Source: a bacterium UBP2_UBA2255 (lineage in GTDB: Bacteria > Edwardsbacteria > AC1 > EtOH8). Taken from it: a stretch of 41,286 nt of DNA. Each line of letters begins with the position of its first letter. Position 1 is the stretch's first letter. The position numbers were made by a program, and so were the translations under genes. Below, piece after piece: positions 8,415 to 16,624 of this stretch. The notes beneath the pieces are model-generated. The model was not told the origin of the DNA. It ran no database searches and worked only from the letters and a program-made list of their open reading frames with translations. The DNA is taken from the NCBI GenBank assembly GCA_002347565.1, contig DDXR01000016.1, forward strand, positions 25,443-66,728, written 5' to 3'.

Positions 8415-8501
8415 TGGTGCTGAGGGGGGGAGTTGAACCCCCATGGCCTTGCGGCCACTAAGTCCTGAGCCTAGCGCGTCTGCCAATTCCGCCACCTCAG
8501 C
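8415..8501 (-). tRNA. tRNA-Leu (anticodon CAG)
   Basis: An 87-base class II tRNA with encoded CCA. The acceptor stem is GCTGAGG paired with CCTCAGC, followed by A-CCA. The D arm is in GCGGAATTGGCAGACGC, the anticodon stem CTAGG/CTTAG encloses loop CTCAGGA giving anticodon CAG (reads CUG), the variable arm is long (GTGGCCGCAAGGCCAT) and the T loop is TTCAACT. The CUG codon is very frequent in this window. It is transcribed leftward from a consensus promoter at 8515-8543 and ends at the hairpin 8372-8401. Confidence 0.97.
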
Positions 8502-8514
8502 GCTCAGAACTGCA

Positions 8515-8543
8515 ATTATAATCCAAATCGCATCGCCTGTCAA
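8515..8543 (-). promoter_or_regulatory. Perfect consensus promoter of tRNA-Leu
   Basis: On the minus strand TTGACA (8543-8538), 17-base spacer, TATAAT (8520-8515). Both hexamers match the sigma70 consensus exactly. The -10 box lies in the palindrome ATTATAAT (8515-8522), so a TATAAT also faces smpB on the plus strand; its -35 (ACCTCA, inside the tRNA) is poor. Confidence 0.92.
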
Positions 8544-8582
8544 GTCAATTCCTGAAAGCAGGCGTGCCCGGGGCTGCAACGA

Positions 8583-9026
8583 ATGCCGGAATCGATCCAA
8601 AACCGCAAGGCCCGCCACGAGTACGAAGTGCTCGATACCGTCGAGGCCGGCCTGGTTCTGCGCGGCACCGAGGTCAAGTCGGTGCGCCAGGGACTGGCAA
8701 ATTTCCGCGACAGCTACGCCGATCTGCGGAACGGCGAGCTGTTCCTGGTCAACCTCCACATCGCTCCCTACGACCACGGCAACCGCCACAACGCGGAGAC
8801 CACCCGCCCCCGCAAGCTGCTGCTGCACAAGGCCGAGATCCGCAAGCTGGCCCAGCGCAAGGACGAAAAGGGCCTGACCCTGGTGCCGTTGTCGCTCTAC
8901 CTGAAGCGGGGGCTGGTCAAGGTGCAACTGGCGCTGGCCCGCGGCCGCAAGCAGCACGACAAGCGCGATGCCATCAAGCAGCGGGATATCGAGCGGGAAC
9001 TGCGCCGCGAGGGACGGAAGCGCTGA
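8583..9026 (+). CDS. smpB: SsrA-binding protein SmpB
   Basis: Small OB-fold RNA-binding protein (147 residues, normal length) that binds tmRNA and brings it to stalled ribosomes for trans-translation. Family marks are the N-terminal NRKARHEYEVLDTVEAGLVLRGTEVKSVR region, the LVNLHIAPYDHGN motif (Y/H/N segment), RKLLLHKAEI, and the basic C-terminal tail (GRKQHDKRDAIKQRD ... REGRKR) that becomes helical in the decoding centre. The ATG at 8583 gives the standard start; the ribosome site is weak. No tmRNA gene (ssrA) is visible beside it. It is transcribed away from tRNA-Leu and ends at a strong hairpin. Confidence 0.97.
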   Translation: MPESIQNRKARHEYEVLDTVEAGLVLRGTEVKSVRQGLANFRDSYADLRNGELFLVNLHIAPYDHGNRHNAETTRPRKLLLHKAEIRKLAQRKDEKGLTLVPLSLYLKRGLVKVQLALARGRKQHDKRDAIKQRDIERELRREGRKR

Positions 9027-9067
9027 TTCTCCCGGCCGCCGGAACTGCGACGGTACGCCCGGTTCAC

Positions 9068-9100
9068 GAGCAAGGCCCTCCATCACGGAGGGCCTTGCTC
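9068..9100. terminator. Perfect 14-bp hairpin between converging smpB and radical SAM genes
   Basis: GAGCAAGGCCCTCC / ATCAC loop / GGAGGGCCTTGCTC is a perfect inverted repeat of 14 base pairs placed between two gene ends. There is no long U-tract on either side, so it probably acts as a shared bidirectional terminator or 3'-end stabiliser. Confidence 0.75.
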
Positions 9101-9105
9101 GTCCC

Positions 9106-10095
9106 CTACCACCACACGGAAAAATAGCGGCAGTTCCCGCAGAGCGGGATCCGGTCCCGGCCTCCCCGGTCGTGCAGTTCGCGGATCCTTCCCAGGGCAT
9201 CGCCGCGCCAGATCCCGGGGAGGCTCTGGGCCGTCGCGTCGCCGATGGTCAGCTCGGCCTCATAGTCAAGGCAGCAGGCCGGCACCACGCCGTCCCAGTA
9301 GATGTTCAGCTGGTCCCACAGGTAGCGGCAGGGCGGCGGCGCCTGCCGCGCCGCCAGATGCGGCGTGTAGTCCGGCCGGGGGATCTCGACTTGTCCGGCC
9401 CAGTCCTGGGCCTGCCGGAAAATCAGCCGGTCGGCCCGCCCTCCCCAGCGGCGGCGGATCGCGGCGGCGTCGCCCCGGTTCTCCTTGAACAGCGTCATCT
9501 GGACGTGGACCGCCGGCCGCGGCCGCAGTCCCAGCAGGTAGTCGAGGTTGGCCGTCACGATGTCGAAGTCGAGGCCGGGACGGAGCCGTCCGTACGTGGA
9601 GGCTGAGGCGCCGTCCAGGCTGACATGTACCAGGTCGAGCCCGGCCGCGGCCAGCGCCCTGGCCGCCGGCGGCGCCAGCAGCGCGGCGTTGGTGACGATG
9701 CCGACGCGCGGCAAGCCCGCCGCCTTGGCGGCGGCCACCCGGCGGACGAGGTCGGGATCGCACAGCGGTTCGCCGAACCCGGAGAGCAGCACCGTCTCCA
9801 CCGGCGCAGCCCGCAGCTGCGCGATCAGCCGCTGGTAGAGCGGCCAGGCCATCACGCCCTGGGCCCGCCGCATCGTGCGGTGGCCGCACATCACGCAGGC
9901 GGCGTTGCAGCGGTTGGTGCCCTCGATGGCGACGACCCGGGGAAACGAACCCCCGGACCGTTGCACCGAACGGATGCGACGGCGATAGAGCCAACGGTAC
10001 CAGCGGCTGCGGTTGAGCGCCGGCGACGACAGCAACCGGTAGGCGACCGGGCGCAACTCGTTGGAATCTTGTAGGGCCGAGAGCAAATCACTCAT
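9106..10095 (-). CDS. Radical SAM/SPASM-type oxidoreductase
   Basis: A 329-residue radical SAM enzyme. The [4Fe-4S] motif is C-x3-C-x2-C (CNAACVMC, C63, C67, C70) after IEGTNR, and SGFGEPLCDP fits the GGE-like SAM-binding motif. The C-terminal region has further cysteines (C256, C274, C275, and CGNC at C319/C322), the arrangement of a SPASM/twitch auxiliary-cluster domain. Such enzymes modify peptides or sugars by radical chemistry. It is the last gene of the leftward operon; its ATG overlaps the end of the upstream GT2 by 8 bases (ATGAGTGA). In this setting a sugar or glycan-modifying role is more likely than peptide maturation, but that is inference. Confidence 0.85.
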   Translation of the reverse strand: MSDLLSALQDSNELRPVAYRLLSSPALNRSRWYRWLYRRRIRSVQRSGGSFPRVVAIEGTNRCNAACVMCGHRTMRRAQGVMAWPLYQRLIAQLRAAPVETVLLSGFGEPLCDPDLVRRVAAAKAAGLPRVGIVTNAALLAPPAARALAAAGLDLVHVSLDGASASTYGRLRPGLDFDIVTANLDYLLGLRPRPAVHVQMTLFKENRGDAAAIRRRWGGRADRLIFRQAQDWAGQVEIPRPDYTPHLAARQAPPPCRYLWDQLNIYWDGVVPACCLDYEAELTIGDATAQSLPGIWRGDALGRIRELHDRGGRDRIPLCGNCRYFSVWW

Positions 10096-10960
10096 GACCG
10101 GTCACTGCCGCTAACGCCACTCCTGCGGATTGCCAGACGAGCCGCACTGGCAGCGCGGCCATCACCAGGGCCGCAGCCGCCAAGGCCGCCGGGGAAGGGC
10201 CGTAGTGCTTGCACAGGAACCTGGCAAAGCTGAGGTGTGACGTGGCAGTCATCACCAGCCGCGCCTGCCGGACGCTGACACCCCGATGGTGCACGACGCG
10301 GGCCCCGGGGAAGAAAACGATCTTCCATCCTGCGCGGGCGATGCGTGTGCACCAGTCGACATCATTGAAGAACATGGGAAAATTGCGCTCATCGAGCGAG
10401 CCGGCGGCGTCGGCCGCCGTCCGCCGCACCATCAGGCAGGCGCCCATCGGCTGGTCAACCTCGCGCCGGGAGACGTGGTCGAAGTATCCCATCCGCCAGG
10501 AACCGAACCGCGGGTGCCGGGGGAACAGCGCCGCCAGCCCCGTGAACTCGTAGAGGCAATGGACCGGCCGGGGAAACTCACGGCAGGACGGCTGAATGCT
10601 GCCGTCGGGGTTGATCAGCTGCGGTCCCAGCGCCCCGATCCGCCGGTCGGCGTCCATCGCGCCGGTCATTGCTGCGAACGCTCCGGGACAGGGCGCCGCG
10701 TCGGGATTAAGCAGCAGCAGGTAGTCGCCGCCGACGCAGGCCAGCCCCTGGTTGGTGGCGGCGGCGAAGCCGCGGTTGGCATCGTTGCGGATGGTGCGGA
10801 TGCGCCCGCCGTAGCTTCCGAGGATCGCCCCCGTCCGGTCGGTCGAGTTGTTGTCGACCACGATCGCCTCGGCGCCGGGGTCCTGCGCCAGCACCGCGTC
10901 GAGGCATTGGCCGATGTAGCGCTCGCTGTTCCAGGTGACGATGATGACGGAGAGCCTCAT
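10088..10960 (-). CDS. GT2-family glycosyltransferase (rhamnosyltransferase-like)
   Basis: A 290-residue GT-A glycosyltransferase with the N-terminal strand LSVIIVTWNSERYIGQCLDAV, the VVDNNSTDRT motif (34-43), NRGFAAATNQG, and NPDA (85-88) in the place of the DXD metal site. This set is typical of the WbbL-type rhamnosyltransferase subgroup. ACLMVRR, FFNDVDWCTR and HHRG fit the acceptor/catalytic region. A hydrophobic C-terminal segment (about 255-285) may anchor it to the membrane. The ATG at 10960 shares an ATGA overlap with the preceding GT4 gene. The donor sugar is not certain from sequence. Confidence 0.88.
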   Translation of the reverse strand: MRLSVIIVTWNSERYIGQCLDAVLAQDPGAEAIVVDNNSTDRTGAILGSYGGRIRTIRNDANRGFAAATNQGLACVGGDYLLLLNPDAAPCPGAFAAMTGAMDADRRIGALGPQLINPDGSIQPSCREFPRPVHCLYEFTGLAALFPRHPRFGSWRMGYFDHVSRREVDQPMGACLMVRRTAADAAGSLDERNFPMFFNDVDWCTRIARAGWKIVFFPGARVVHHRGVSVRQARLVMTATSHLSFARFLCKHYGPSPAALAAAALVMAALPVRLVWQSAGVALAAVTGHE

Positions 10961-12228
10961 CGTTGCGGCCCTCCGGCGAGCTCGTCGAGCAATGCTGCCA
11001 CGCGGCGGGCGATCTTGCGCCGGTCGTATCCCGCGACGGCCCGGAGGTCCGGGCGGTGCGCCTGCCTGCCGGTCAGCTTCGCAACGACCAGCCGTTCGAT
11101 CTCGGCGGACAACCGTCGATGGTCGCCGGGATCTACGATGACGCCGGTCCTGGTCTCGCGAACGATCGCGGCTGCGGCGCAGTGCCCCGGAATCGATGCC
11201 AGGATCGGCCGGTGCGCCCCCAGGTATTCGTACAGCTTGCCGGTCGAGACCGTCCGCCCCTCCCCTGAACCGATGACCAGCCACAGTGCGTCAGCTCTTC
11301 TGGCCAGCGCCACGGCCTGATGGTGCGGCAGGAATGAGTGAAATCTGAAAACGTCACCCGCGCCGAGGCGATCGACGGCCCGTATATCCTGCGGCCGGTG
11401 CGCGCCGGCGATCTCCACGCGGAGCATCGACGCCAGGTCTGGCCGGCGCCGGCGGAGGTCAGCCACCGCGCGGGCCAGCACGCAGGGGTCGCGTTCCCCG
11501 ATGAACGTGCCGCTGTAGGCGATTGTGAACAGCCGCGGCGGCAGGGCGGGATCCGGACCCTCGAAATCCTCCGGGTCGTAGCCATGGGTCACGACGGAAG
11601 ACGGCAGCGATTCGCCAGCCGTGCTCCGCAGGCCGTCGAGGATCTCCTGGTTGATGGCGATGGTCAAACTGGCTTTCCGGCTCACCAGGCGTTCCAGCGA
11701 ACGCTGGATTCGCTGATGGGTTCGCGTCGGCAGATGGCTGAGGGGACTCTCCTGCGACCAGGCATCCCGGTAGTCGACGACCAGGGGACGGCCGATGGCT
11801 CGGGCGATCAGCAGCCCGGCCAAGTGCGACGAATAAGGCGGTGCGGTTGAGTAGACTGCCTCGATCGGGGTTTGGCGGGCGACCGCGAGGCCGGCTGCGA
11901 CCGCGAAGGGTATCCAGCCGACCTTGTTGTCGGGCAGGAAACAGGCGCTGGCCAGGGCGATCGCTCCGCGATGGCGGTTCACCGCCCCGGGATCCGTCCG
12001 GCGGGGGGAGAGGTACAGCGGGTCGAGCGAGAAGGTCCGGACGATGCGCGCACCTGGAATCTCGTCCAGCAAGACCCGGTCGTGGCCATAGCTGCCGCGG
12101 TGATCGGGCGTGACCACGATCGGTTGCCATCCGGACTGCGGCAGGTACTTGACGAATTTCAGCGTGCGCTGGACGCCGCTCATGCCCAGCGGCGGGAAAT
12201 AGTAGCTGAGGACCAGCAGGTTCTTCAT
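10957..12228 (-). CDS. GT4-type glycosyltransferase (WbuB/WcaI-like)
   Basis: A 423-residue GT-B glycosyltransferase. The N-terminus is MKNLLVLSYYFPPLGMSGVQRTLKF (glycine-rich acceptor-domain loop), followed by VVDYRDAWSQESPL, as often seen in WbuB-like enzymes. The donor domain contains IAYSGTFIGERDP and the late motif TGKLYEYLGAHRPILASIPG, equivalent to the S-x-K-L-x-E-Y-L-A segment of the family. The start at 12228 is set by the ATGA overlap with the upstream wecB gene and the family N-terminus; further in-frame upstream sequence belongs to wecB in another frame. It probably adds one sugar to a lipid-linked glycan in the cytoplasm. Confidence 0.86.
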   Translation of the reverse strand: MKNLLVLSYYFPPLGMSGVQRTLKFVKYLPQSGWQPIVVTPDHRGSYGHDRVLLDEIPGARIVRTFSLDPLYLSPRRTDPGAVNRHRGAIALASACFLPDNKVGWIPFAVAAGLAVARQTPIEAVYSTAPPYSSHLAGLLIARAIGRPLVVDYRDAWSQESPLSHLPTRTHQRIQRSLERLVSRKASLTIAINQEILDGLRSTAGESLPSSVVTHGYDPEDFEGPDPALPPRLFTIAYSGTFIGERDPCVLARAVADLRRRRPDLASMLRVEIAGAHRPQDIRAVDRLGAGDVFRFHSFLPHHQAVALARRADALWLVIGSGEGRTVSTGKLYEYLGAHRPILASIPGHCAAAAIVRETRTGVIVDPGDHRRLSAEIERLVVAKLTGRQAHRPDLRAVAGYDRRKIARRVAALLDELAGGPQR

Positions 12229-13301
12229 CGGCCGAGCCAGCGTTCCAGGCAGCGCACGATGCGGGGCGCAGTGCCTCCGGTGCCGTAGAAGGCGGGGTGG
12301 GCCCGGGGCCTCTGGGCGGCGTCCAGCGCGCGCAGGATGCGGTCCGCGCCGGGTCCGGCGATCGTGTTCCATCCGGCCGCGACCGTCTCCACCCACTCGG
12401 TCTCGGTGCGGGCCGTGACGCAGGGCGTCCGCAGGAGATAGGCCTCCTTCTGCAGGCCTCCGGAGTCGGTGAGTACGGCCGCAGCCCGGGACTGGAGGGC
12501 CAGCGACTCGGCGTACCCGACCGGCTCGACCATCCTGACCGAGGGCGTTCTTGACAGTCGCTCCAGCAGGCCGAACCGCGCCAGACAACCCCGGGTGCGG
12601 GGGTGGACAGGGAAGACGACCTGTCGCCCGCAGCCCGATAGGGCTGCGGCGATCTGGCAGAGGTTCTCCCGCCGATCGGTGTTCTCTGCCCGGTGGATGG
12701 TCGCGAACACATACTGGCCCGGTCTCACCCGATGACGCCGCAGGATGGCCGCTGTCCGGCCCGGGTCGGGCAGCAGCAGCCGCAGCGCGTCCACCATGAT
12801 GTCGCCGACCAGGAACACTCCGGAACGGACGCCCTCGCGCCCCAGGTTGCGCACCGCCGTCGGCGTCGAGCAGAAATGCCCGCCGGCCAGGTGGTCCGCC
12901 ACCACCCGGTTGATCTCCTCCGGCATGGCGCGGTTGAAGCTCCTCATCCCGGCCTCGATGTGCGCCACCGGGATGCCCAGCTTGGCGGCGGTCAGGGCGG
13001 CGGCCAGGGTCGAGTTGGTATCGCCGAAGATCACCACCACGTCCGGCCGTTCCCGCAGCATCACCGCCTCGAGCTTGACCAGCATGGCGCCGGTCTGGCC
13101 GCCGTGGCTGCCCGAGCCGACGCCCAGGTTGTAGTCGGGCGCGGGGATGCGCATTTCACGGAAGAATTGCCGTGACATCCGGTGGTCGTAGTGCTGCCCG
13201 GTGTGCACCAGCACCTCGCGGTGGCGGCGGCGCAGGGCTTGCGACAGGGGCGCCGCCTTGATGAACTGGGGCCGGGCCCCGATGACGGTCAGCGCCTTCA
13301 C
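12225..13301 (-). CDS. wecB: UDP-N-acetylglucosamine 2-epimerase (non-hydrolysing)
   Basis: Interconverts UDP-GlcNAc and UDP-ManNAc, feeding ManNAc-type sugars into surface glycans. At 358 residues it has near-normal length. Visible family motifs are VIGARPQFIKAAPL (N-terminal nucleotide site), HTGQHYD, VIFGDTNSTLA (D94), HIEAGMRS (E116), MPEEINR (E129), VGDIMVDAL, THRAEN-like IHRAEN (H203), and TDSGGLQKEAY with CVTARTETEWVE near the C-terminus; the catalytic acids and histidine are in place. The start is GTG at 13301, giving MKALTVIGARPQF and a 4-base GTGA overlap with the stop of the propeller gene. Downstream genes are a GT4 and GT2 likely to use its product. Some homologues act on other UDP-HexNAc sugars. 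Confidence 0.93.
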   Translation of the reverse strand: MKALTVIGARPQFIKAAPLSQALRRRHREVLVHTGQHYDHRMSRQFFREMRIPAPDYNLGVGSGSHGGQTGAMLVKLEAVMLRERPDVVVIFGDTNSTLAAALTAAKLGIPVAHIEAGMRSFNRAMPEEINRVVADHLAGGHFCSTPTAVRNLGREGVRSGVFLVGDIMVDALRLLLPDPGRTAAILRRHRVRPGQYVFATIHRAENTDRRENLCQIAAALSGCGRQVVFPVHPRTRGCLARFGLLERLSRTPSVRMVEPVGYAESLALQSRAAAVLTDSGGLQKEAYLLRTPCVTARTETEWVETVAAGWNTIAGPGADRILRALDAAQRPRAHPAFYGTGGTAPRIVRCLERWLGR

Positions 13302-15457
13302 CGCAGCACCGCCAGCCTGAGGGTGGCTGCCGGCCGGCCCGGTGCGGCGATATGGACCACGTAGATGCCCGAAGGCAGATCCCCCGGCAAGCCATCGCCC
13401 AGCCGCAGGTACAACTGGTGCGCCGGCGCCGCCGGGCCGCCGGCCGTGGCCACCAACCGTCCGTCGACCGTGTAGATCCGCACGGTTGAGCGGTCCGGCA
13501 GCCGGCCGAGCATCAGCGGCGAGCCCTTCCCGGGGATCCAGGGGTTGGGGGCGATCGTCGTTTGGACATCCGCCGCCACCGCGCTGCGGCAGTGGATGAC
13601 GTTCAGCCCTCGAGTCGTGGCGACGTAAACGTCCTCGCCATTGCCGTCCCGGGCCGCGACCGCGATGCCGGTGACGTAGTCGGAGAGCAGGCGCGAACCG
13701 TTGGCGCCGAGATCGCGCCGGGTGAACGACGACCAGCGGCCCTCCCACGAGCGCAAGTGCAGGCCGCGATCGGTTCCGATCCAGGCATTTCCCGAGCGGT
13801 CGGTCGCCAGGGACGTGATTTTCAAGGGAAGGACGCCCGGGGCCACCGTCAGGAAGGTCGCGCCGTCAAAACGGGCCAAGCCGCCGCTGTTCGTGCCGAC
13901 CCAGGGCCGGCCGGCCCGGTCGAGGGCGATCGCGTTGATCAAGTCCCCCGGCAGGGCTGAGTTCGCCGTGGTCCAGTTCTGCCTGGTTCCGTCCGGCAGC
14001 AGCCGGTGGACGCCCTTGATCTCCATCTCGTGGGTGCCGATCCAGAGCGAACCATCATCGCCTGCTGCCAGGCAGTTCGGTCGCATCAGGTAAGCGGGGC
14101 CCCAGACCGTCTGCCAGCTCGAGTCCCGGCGGTTCCAGCGGATCACCAGATCGTTGAGGCTGGGGTGGCCCCAGTGCGCGAAATATAGGAAATCTGGCCC
14201 GGCCGCAGTGATGGCAAAGACGAAATTGGTCGGCAGGCCGGGCGCGGCATAGTTCCTCCAGATGCCGTCCCTGGTGCAGCGCGACACGCCGCTGCCGGCA
14301 TCGTTGCCGCCGCTGCAGAACCACGTGTCGCCAAGGCCATCGCAGGCGACGGCCCTGACCTGGTTGATGGGGCAGCCGGTCGTGGCCTGGGTGTACGCCT
14401 GCCAGGAGCCATCGCGGAAGCGGCTGACGCCGTTCGGTGGGTGCGCCACCCAGGGCAGATTGCCCTCGCCGGCGGCGACCGCCTGGCAGTTGTTGCCGCC
14501 CAGCCCGCCGAACACGAACGGCGCCCAGGCGGGCCCGTCATTGCGCGCCAGCCCCGCAGCCGTGCCGGCCCACAGCCGCTGCTGCCAATCGAGCGCCAGG
14601 GTGCGGACGTCAGCCGATGGCAGGCCGGCGCTCCGGTCATCAACGCTGCCGGCAAAATAGCGCTTGACGCCATTGGCGGTCGCGAAGAACACCGAATCGC
14701 CGAGCATGGCCGCCGCCCGCACCGGGCCGGCCAATCCCGTGAACGCCGGCCAGGCCGAACCCGGGTTCCCCCGCACCGCACCGGTGGCCGTGCCCGCGAC
14801 GATCAGGGTATCGGCCGCGTGCAGCGACAATACATCGCAGCCGAGAACCGCGGTGACCCACGCGTCCGGCTTTTCCAGGGAGTCGACCGGAGCGTATGCC
14901 AGCCGTTGGTTGGTGCCTATCCATAGCGTGTCACCGCGCAGTGCCAGGGCCTGGATCCCGTTGTCGACGGGGAACCCTTGCTGGGGGTAGAAATTCCGGA
15001 CCAGGCCGCCGCCGGCTGGCTCAATGGCCGAAAGGCCGCCCGCCATGCCGGCGAACAGCCGGTCGGCCGCACCGCGGCGATAGGCCAGCGCCAGCACGGT
15101 GTCCGAGATCAGGCCGGCGTTGCGGTCGATGGCGGGGCCGACGGCGCCCGTGGCCAGGACGACCGCGCAAACCCCGCCTCCCCGGGTGCCGATCCAGGCC
15201 CGGTCATCCGGCCCGGTCGCCGCGGCGGCAGCGTCGATGAACGGCAACCCGTCGATGTTGGTGAGGCGCCGCCGCAGTATGGTGTCCGCGACCGCGAAGA
15301 CGAACACACCGCCGCCGCCGGCCCCGCACAGGACCGATCCCGAGGTGTCGGCGCACAGCGCGGCGATGCCGTTGATGTCGGTGTGGCTCTCCCACGACAG
15401 CGACATCGCCGGCGGCGCGGCCAGCGCCGAGATCAACAGCGCGATGGGGATTGGCAT
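13298..15457 (-). CDS. Secreted two-component-regulator-type propeller protein with C-terminal sorting domain
   Basis: A 719-residue exported protein. The signal peptide is MPIPIALLISALAAPPAMSLS. About 550 residues of short repeats follow, of the form D-x-x-G-x-x-W-x-G-T-x-x-G-L (for example DRAGRPWVGTNSGGLARFDG, DRSGNAWIGTDRGLHLR, DDGSLWIGTHEMEIKG), the Reg_prop beta-propeller pattern. The protein ends in a FlgD-Ig/type-A-sorting-like domain (APNPWIPGKG ... VRIYTVDGRLV ... GIYVVHIAAPGRPAATLRLAVLR). The ATG at 15457 has GGAGA upstream and a promoter at 15484-15513. There is no histidine kinase part, so it is a free extracellular propeller rather than a sensor. It is the first gene of a five-gene coupled operon with wecB and glycosyltransferases. 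Confidence 0.85.
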   Translation of the reverse strand: MPIPIALLISALAAPPAMSLSWESHTDINGIAALCADTSGSVLCGAGGGGVFVFAVADTILRRRLTNIDGLPFIDAAAAATGPDDRAWIGTRGGGVCAVVLATGAVGPAIDRNAGLISDTVLALAYRRGAADRLFAGMAGGLSAIEPAGGGLVRNFYPQQGFPVDNGIQALALRGDTLWIGTNQRLAYAPVDSLEKPDAWVTAVLGCDVLSLHAADTLIVAGTATGAVRGNPGSAWPAFTGLAGPVRAAAMLGDSVFFATANGVKRYFAGSVDDRSAGLPSADVRTLALDWQQRLWAGTAAGLARNDGPAWAPFVFGGLGGNNCQAVAAGEGNLPWVAHPPNGVSRFRDGSWQAYTQATTGCPINQVRAVACDGLGDTWFCSGGNDAGSGVSRCTRDGIWRNYAAPGLPTNFVFAITAAGPDFLYFAHWGHPSLNDLVIRWNRRDSSWQTVWGPAYLMRPNCLAAGDDGSLWIGTHEMEIKGVHRLLPDGTRQNWTTANSALPGDLINAIALDRAGRPWVGTNSGGLARFDGATFLTVAPGVLPLKITSLATDRSGNAWIGTDRGLHLRSWEGRWSSFTRRDLGANGSRLLSDYVTGIAVAARDGNGEDVYVATTRGLNVIHCRSAVAADVQTTIAPNPWIPGKGSPLMLGRLPDRSTVRIYTVDGRLVATAGGPAAPAHQLYLRLGDGLPGDLPSGIYVVHIAAPGRPAATLRLAVLR

Positions 15458-15483
15458 CAGTTGTGTCTCCGCATGATACGGCT

Positions 15484-15513
15484 ATCTTACCCCATTCCGG
15501 CGCCGAATGTCAA
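15484..15513 (-). promoter_or_regulatory. Promoter of the leftward propeller-wecB operon
   Basis: On the minus strand TTGACA (15513-15508), 18-base spacer, TAAGAT (15489-15484). About 25 bases lie between the -10 box and the ATG at 15457 and include GGAGA. It is divergent from the promoter at 15544-15572. Confidence 0.75.
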
Positions 15514-15543
15514 TGATGTCGCGCCGCGGCCGCCGGTTTGCCC

Positions 15544-15572
15544 TTGCGCGGGGCAGCCGGATGTGGTATTAT
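15544..15572 (+). promoter_or_regulatory. Promoter of the rightward TPR-GT-SpoIID operon; near-leaderless
   Basis: TTGCGC (15544-15549), 17-base spacer ending TGTGG, TATTAT (15567-15572), then exactly 8 bases to the ATG at 15581. The geometry and TGTGGTAT word match the promoter at 1063-1091. There is no ribosome site, so a leaderless message is likely. Confidence 0.65.
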
Positions 15573-15580
15573 CAACGCCC

Positions 15581-16624
15581 ATGAGCATCAGAAAACACCG
15601 CTTGCCGGCGCTGCTGGCGGCCGCCCTGCTGGCCGCCCGGGCGCTGGGCGCAGCGCCGCTGGCGGACGAATTCGACGCCAGGATCGCCGCCGGCCTGGCC
15701 CTGCTGTACCAAGGGCAGTACGACGCGGCCCTCGACTCGTTCCGCTCGTTCGACGCCGACCATCCCGCCAACCCGGCGGGGCGGTTCTTCTCGGCGGGGG
15801 CGCTGCAGCTGCGCGGTCTGGCATACGAGAGCGACAGCTGGGACCGGGCCTTCCTGGCGGACCTCGACAGCGCGCTGGCGCTGTCCGAGCGGGTCATTGC
15901 CCGCGACCCGGCCGATCCCTGGGCCTTCTTCTTCCGCGGCGGCGCCTACGCCTACCTGGCCTCGAGGGAAGCCCGCCGCGGCAGGATGCTGGCGGCCCTG
16001 AACAAGGGATTGTCCGGCGTATCGGACCTGAAACGGGCGGTCCAGCTCGACCCCGGGCTTTACGACGCCTACCTGGGCCTGGGCAGCTACCATTACTTCC
16101 GCACCAAGGCCGCCAGCATCTTCAAGTGGCTGCCGTTCATCGGCGACCGCCGCGACCAGGGGATCGCCGAGCTGCGGCTGGCGGCGGAGCGCGGCCGCTA
16201 CTCCGGGGTGATGGCCCGCCACGCCCTGACCTGGGTGCTGGTTGATTACGGCAAGCTCGATCTGGCGTTGGATGAGGCCCGCGGGCTGGAACGGGAGTTC
16301 CCGGCGAACCACGCCTTCCACTGGGCCGGCGCCGACATCCACTACCGGCGCGGGCAGTGGGCCGCGGCGGCCGAGTCGTACCGGCGGCTGGCCGGGCTGA
16401 ACCAGGAATCCCGGCCGATGAACAACCACAACCGGGTGTTCATCGCCGCGCGGCTGGCCAGGTGCCTGCACCGGATGGGCTCGTTCGCCGAGGCCGCGGC
16501 CGCGGCCCGGGAGGCCATCTCCCTGCCGCTGACCGAGGATGCGGCCAAACGCCTGCGCCAGGAGCGGGTGATGGCCGAACAGGTTCTGCGGCGCGTCCGG
16601 CCCACTGCCGGCATGGGGCCATGA
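15581..16624 (+). CDS. Secreted TPR-type protein
   Basis: A 347-residue protein with an N-terminal signal peptide (MSIRKHRLPALLAAALLAARALGA) and helical repeats of the TPR kind: IAAGLALLYQGQYDAALDSFRSFDADHPANPAG, then DPADPWAFFFRGGAYAYL, VQLDPGLYDAYLGLGSYHYF, HALTWVLVDYGKLDLALDEARGLEREFPAN, and IHYRRGQWAAAAESYRRL. It is likely a periplasmic scaffold for protein contacts. It heads the rightward operon; its stop overlaps the ATG of the GT2 by 4 bases (ATGA). The start is fixed by the signal peptide and by the promoter 8 bases upstream; in-frame upstream sequence belongs to the opposite-strand gene. Confidence 0.82.
   Translation: MSIRKHRLPALLAAALLAARALGAAPLADEFDARIAAGLALLYQGQYDAALDSFRSFDADHPANPAGRFFSAGALQLRGLAYESDSWDRAFLADLDSALALSERVIARDPADPWAFFFRGGAYAYLASREARRGRMLAALNKGLSGVSDLKRAVQLDPGLYDAYLGLGSYHYFRTKAASIFKWLPFIGDRRDQGIAELRLAAERGRYSGVMARHALTWVLVDYGKLDLALDEARGLEREFPANHAFHWAGADIHYRRGQWAAAAESYRRLAGLNQESRPMNNHNRVFIAARLARCLHRMGSFAEAAAAAREAISLPLTEDAAKRLRQERVMAEQVLRRVRPTAGMGP

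Noticed and set aside
5888..8458. Very long minus-strand open frame (856 codons) opposite the YfhO-like gene
   Set aside because: Product is Arg/Gln/Pro-rich with no domain, typical of the antisense frame of a GC-rich gene; the plus strand encodes a recognisable membrane protein.
8415..8501. tRNA-Leu as an integration (att) site
   Set aside because: No integrase nearby and no second copy of the tRNA 3' end in the window.
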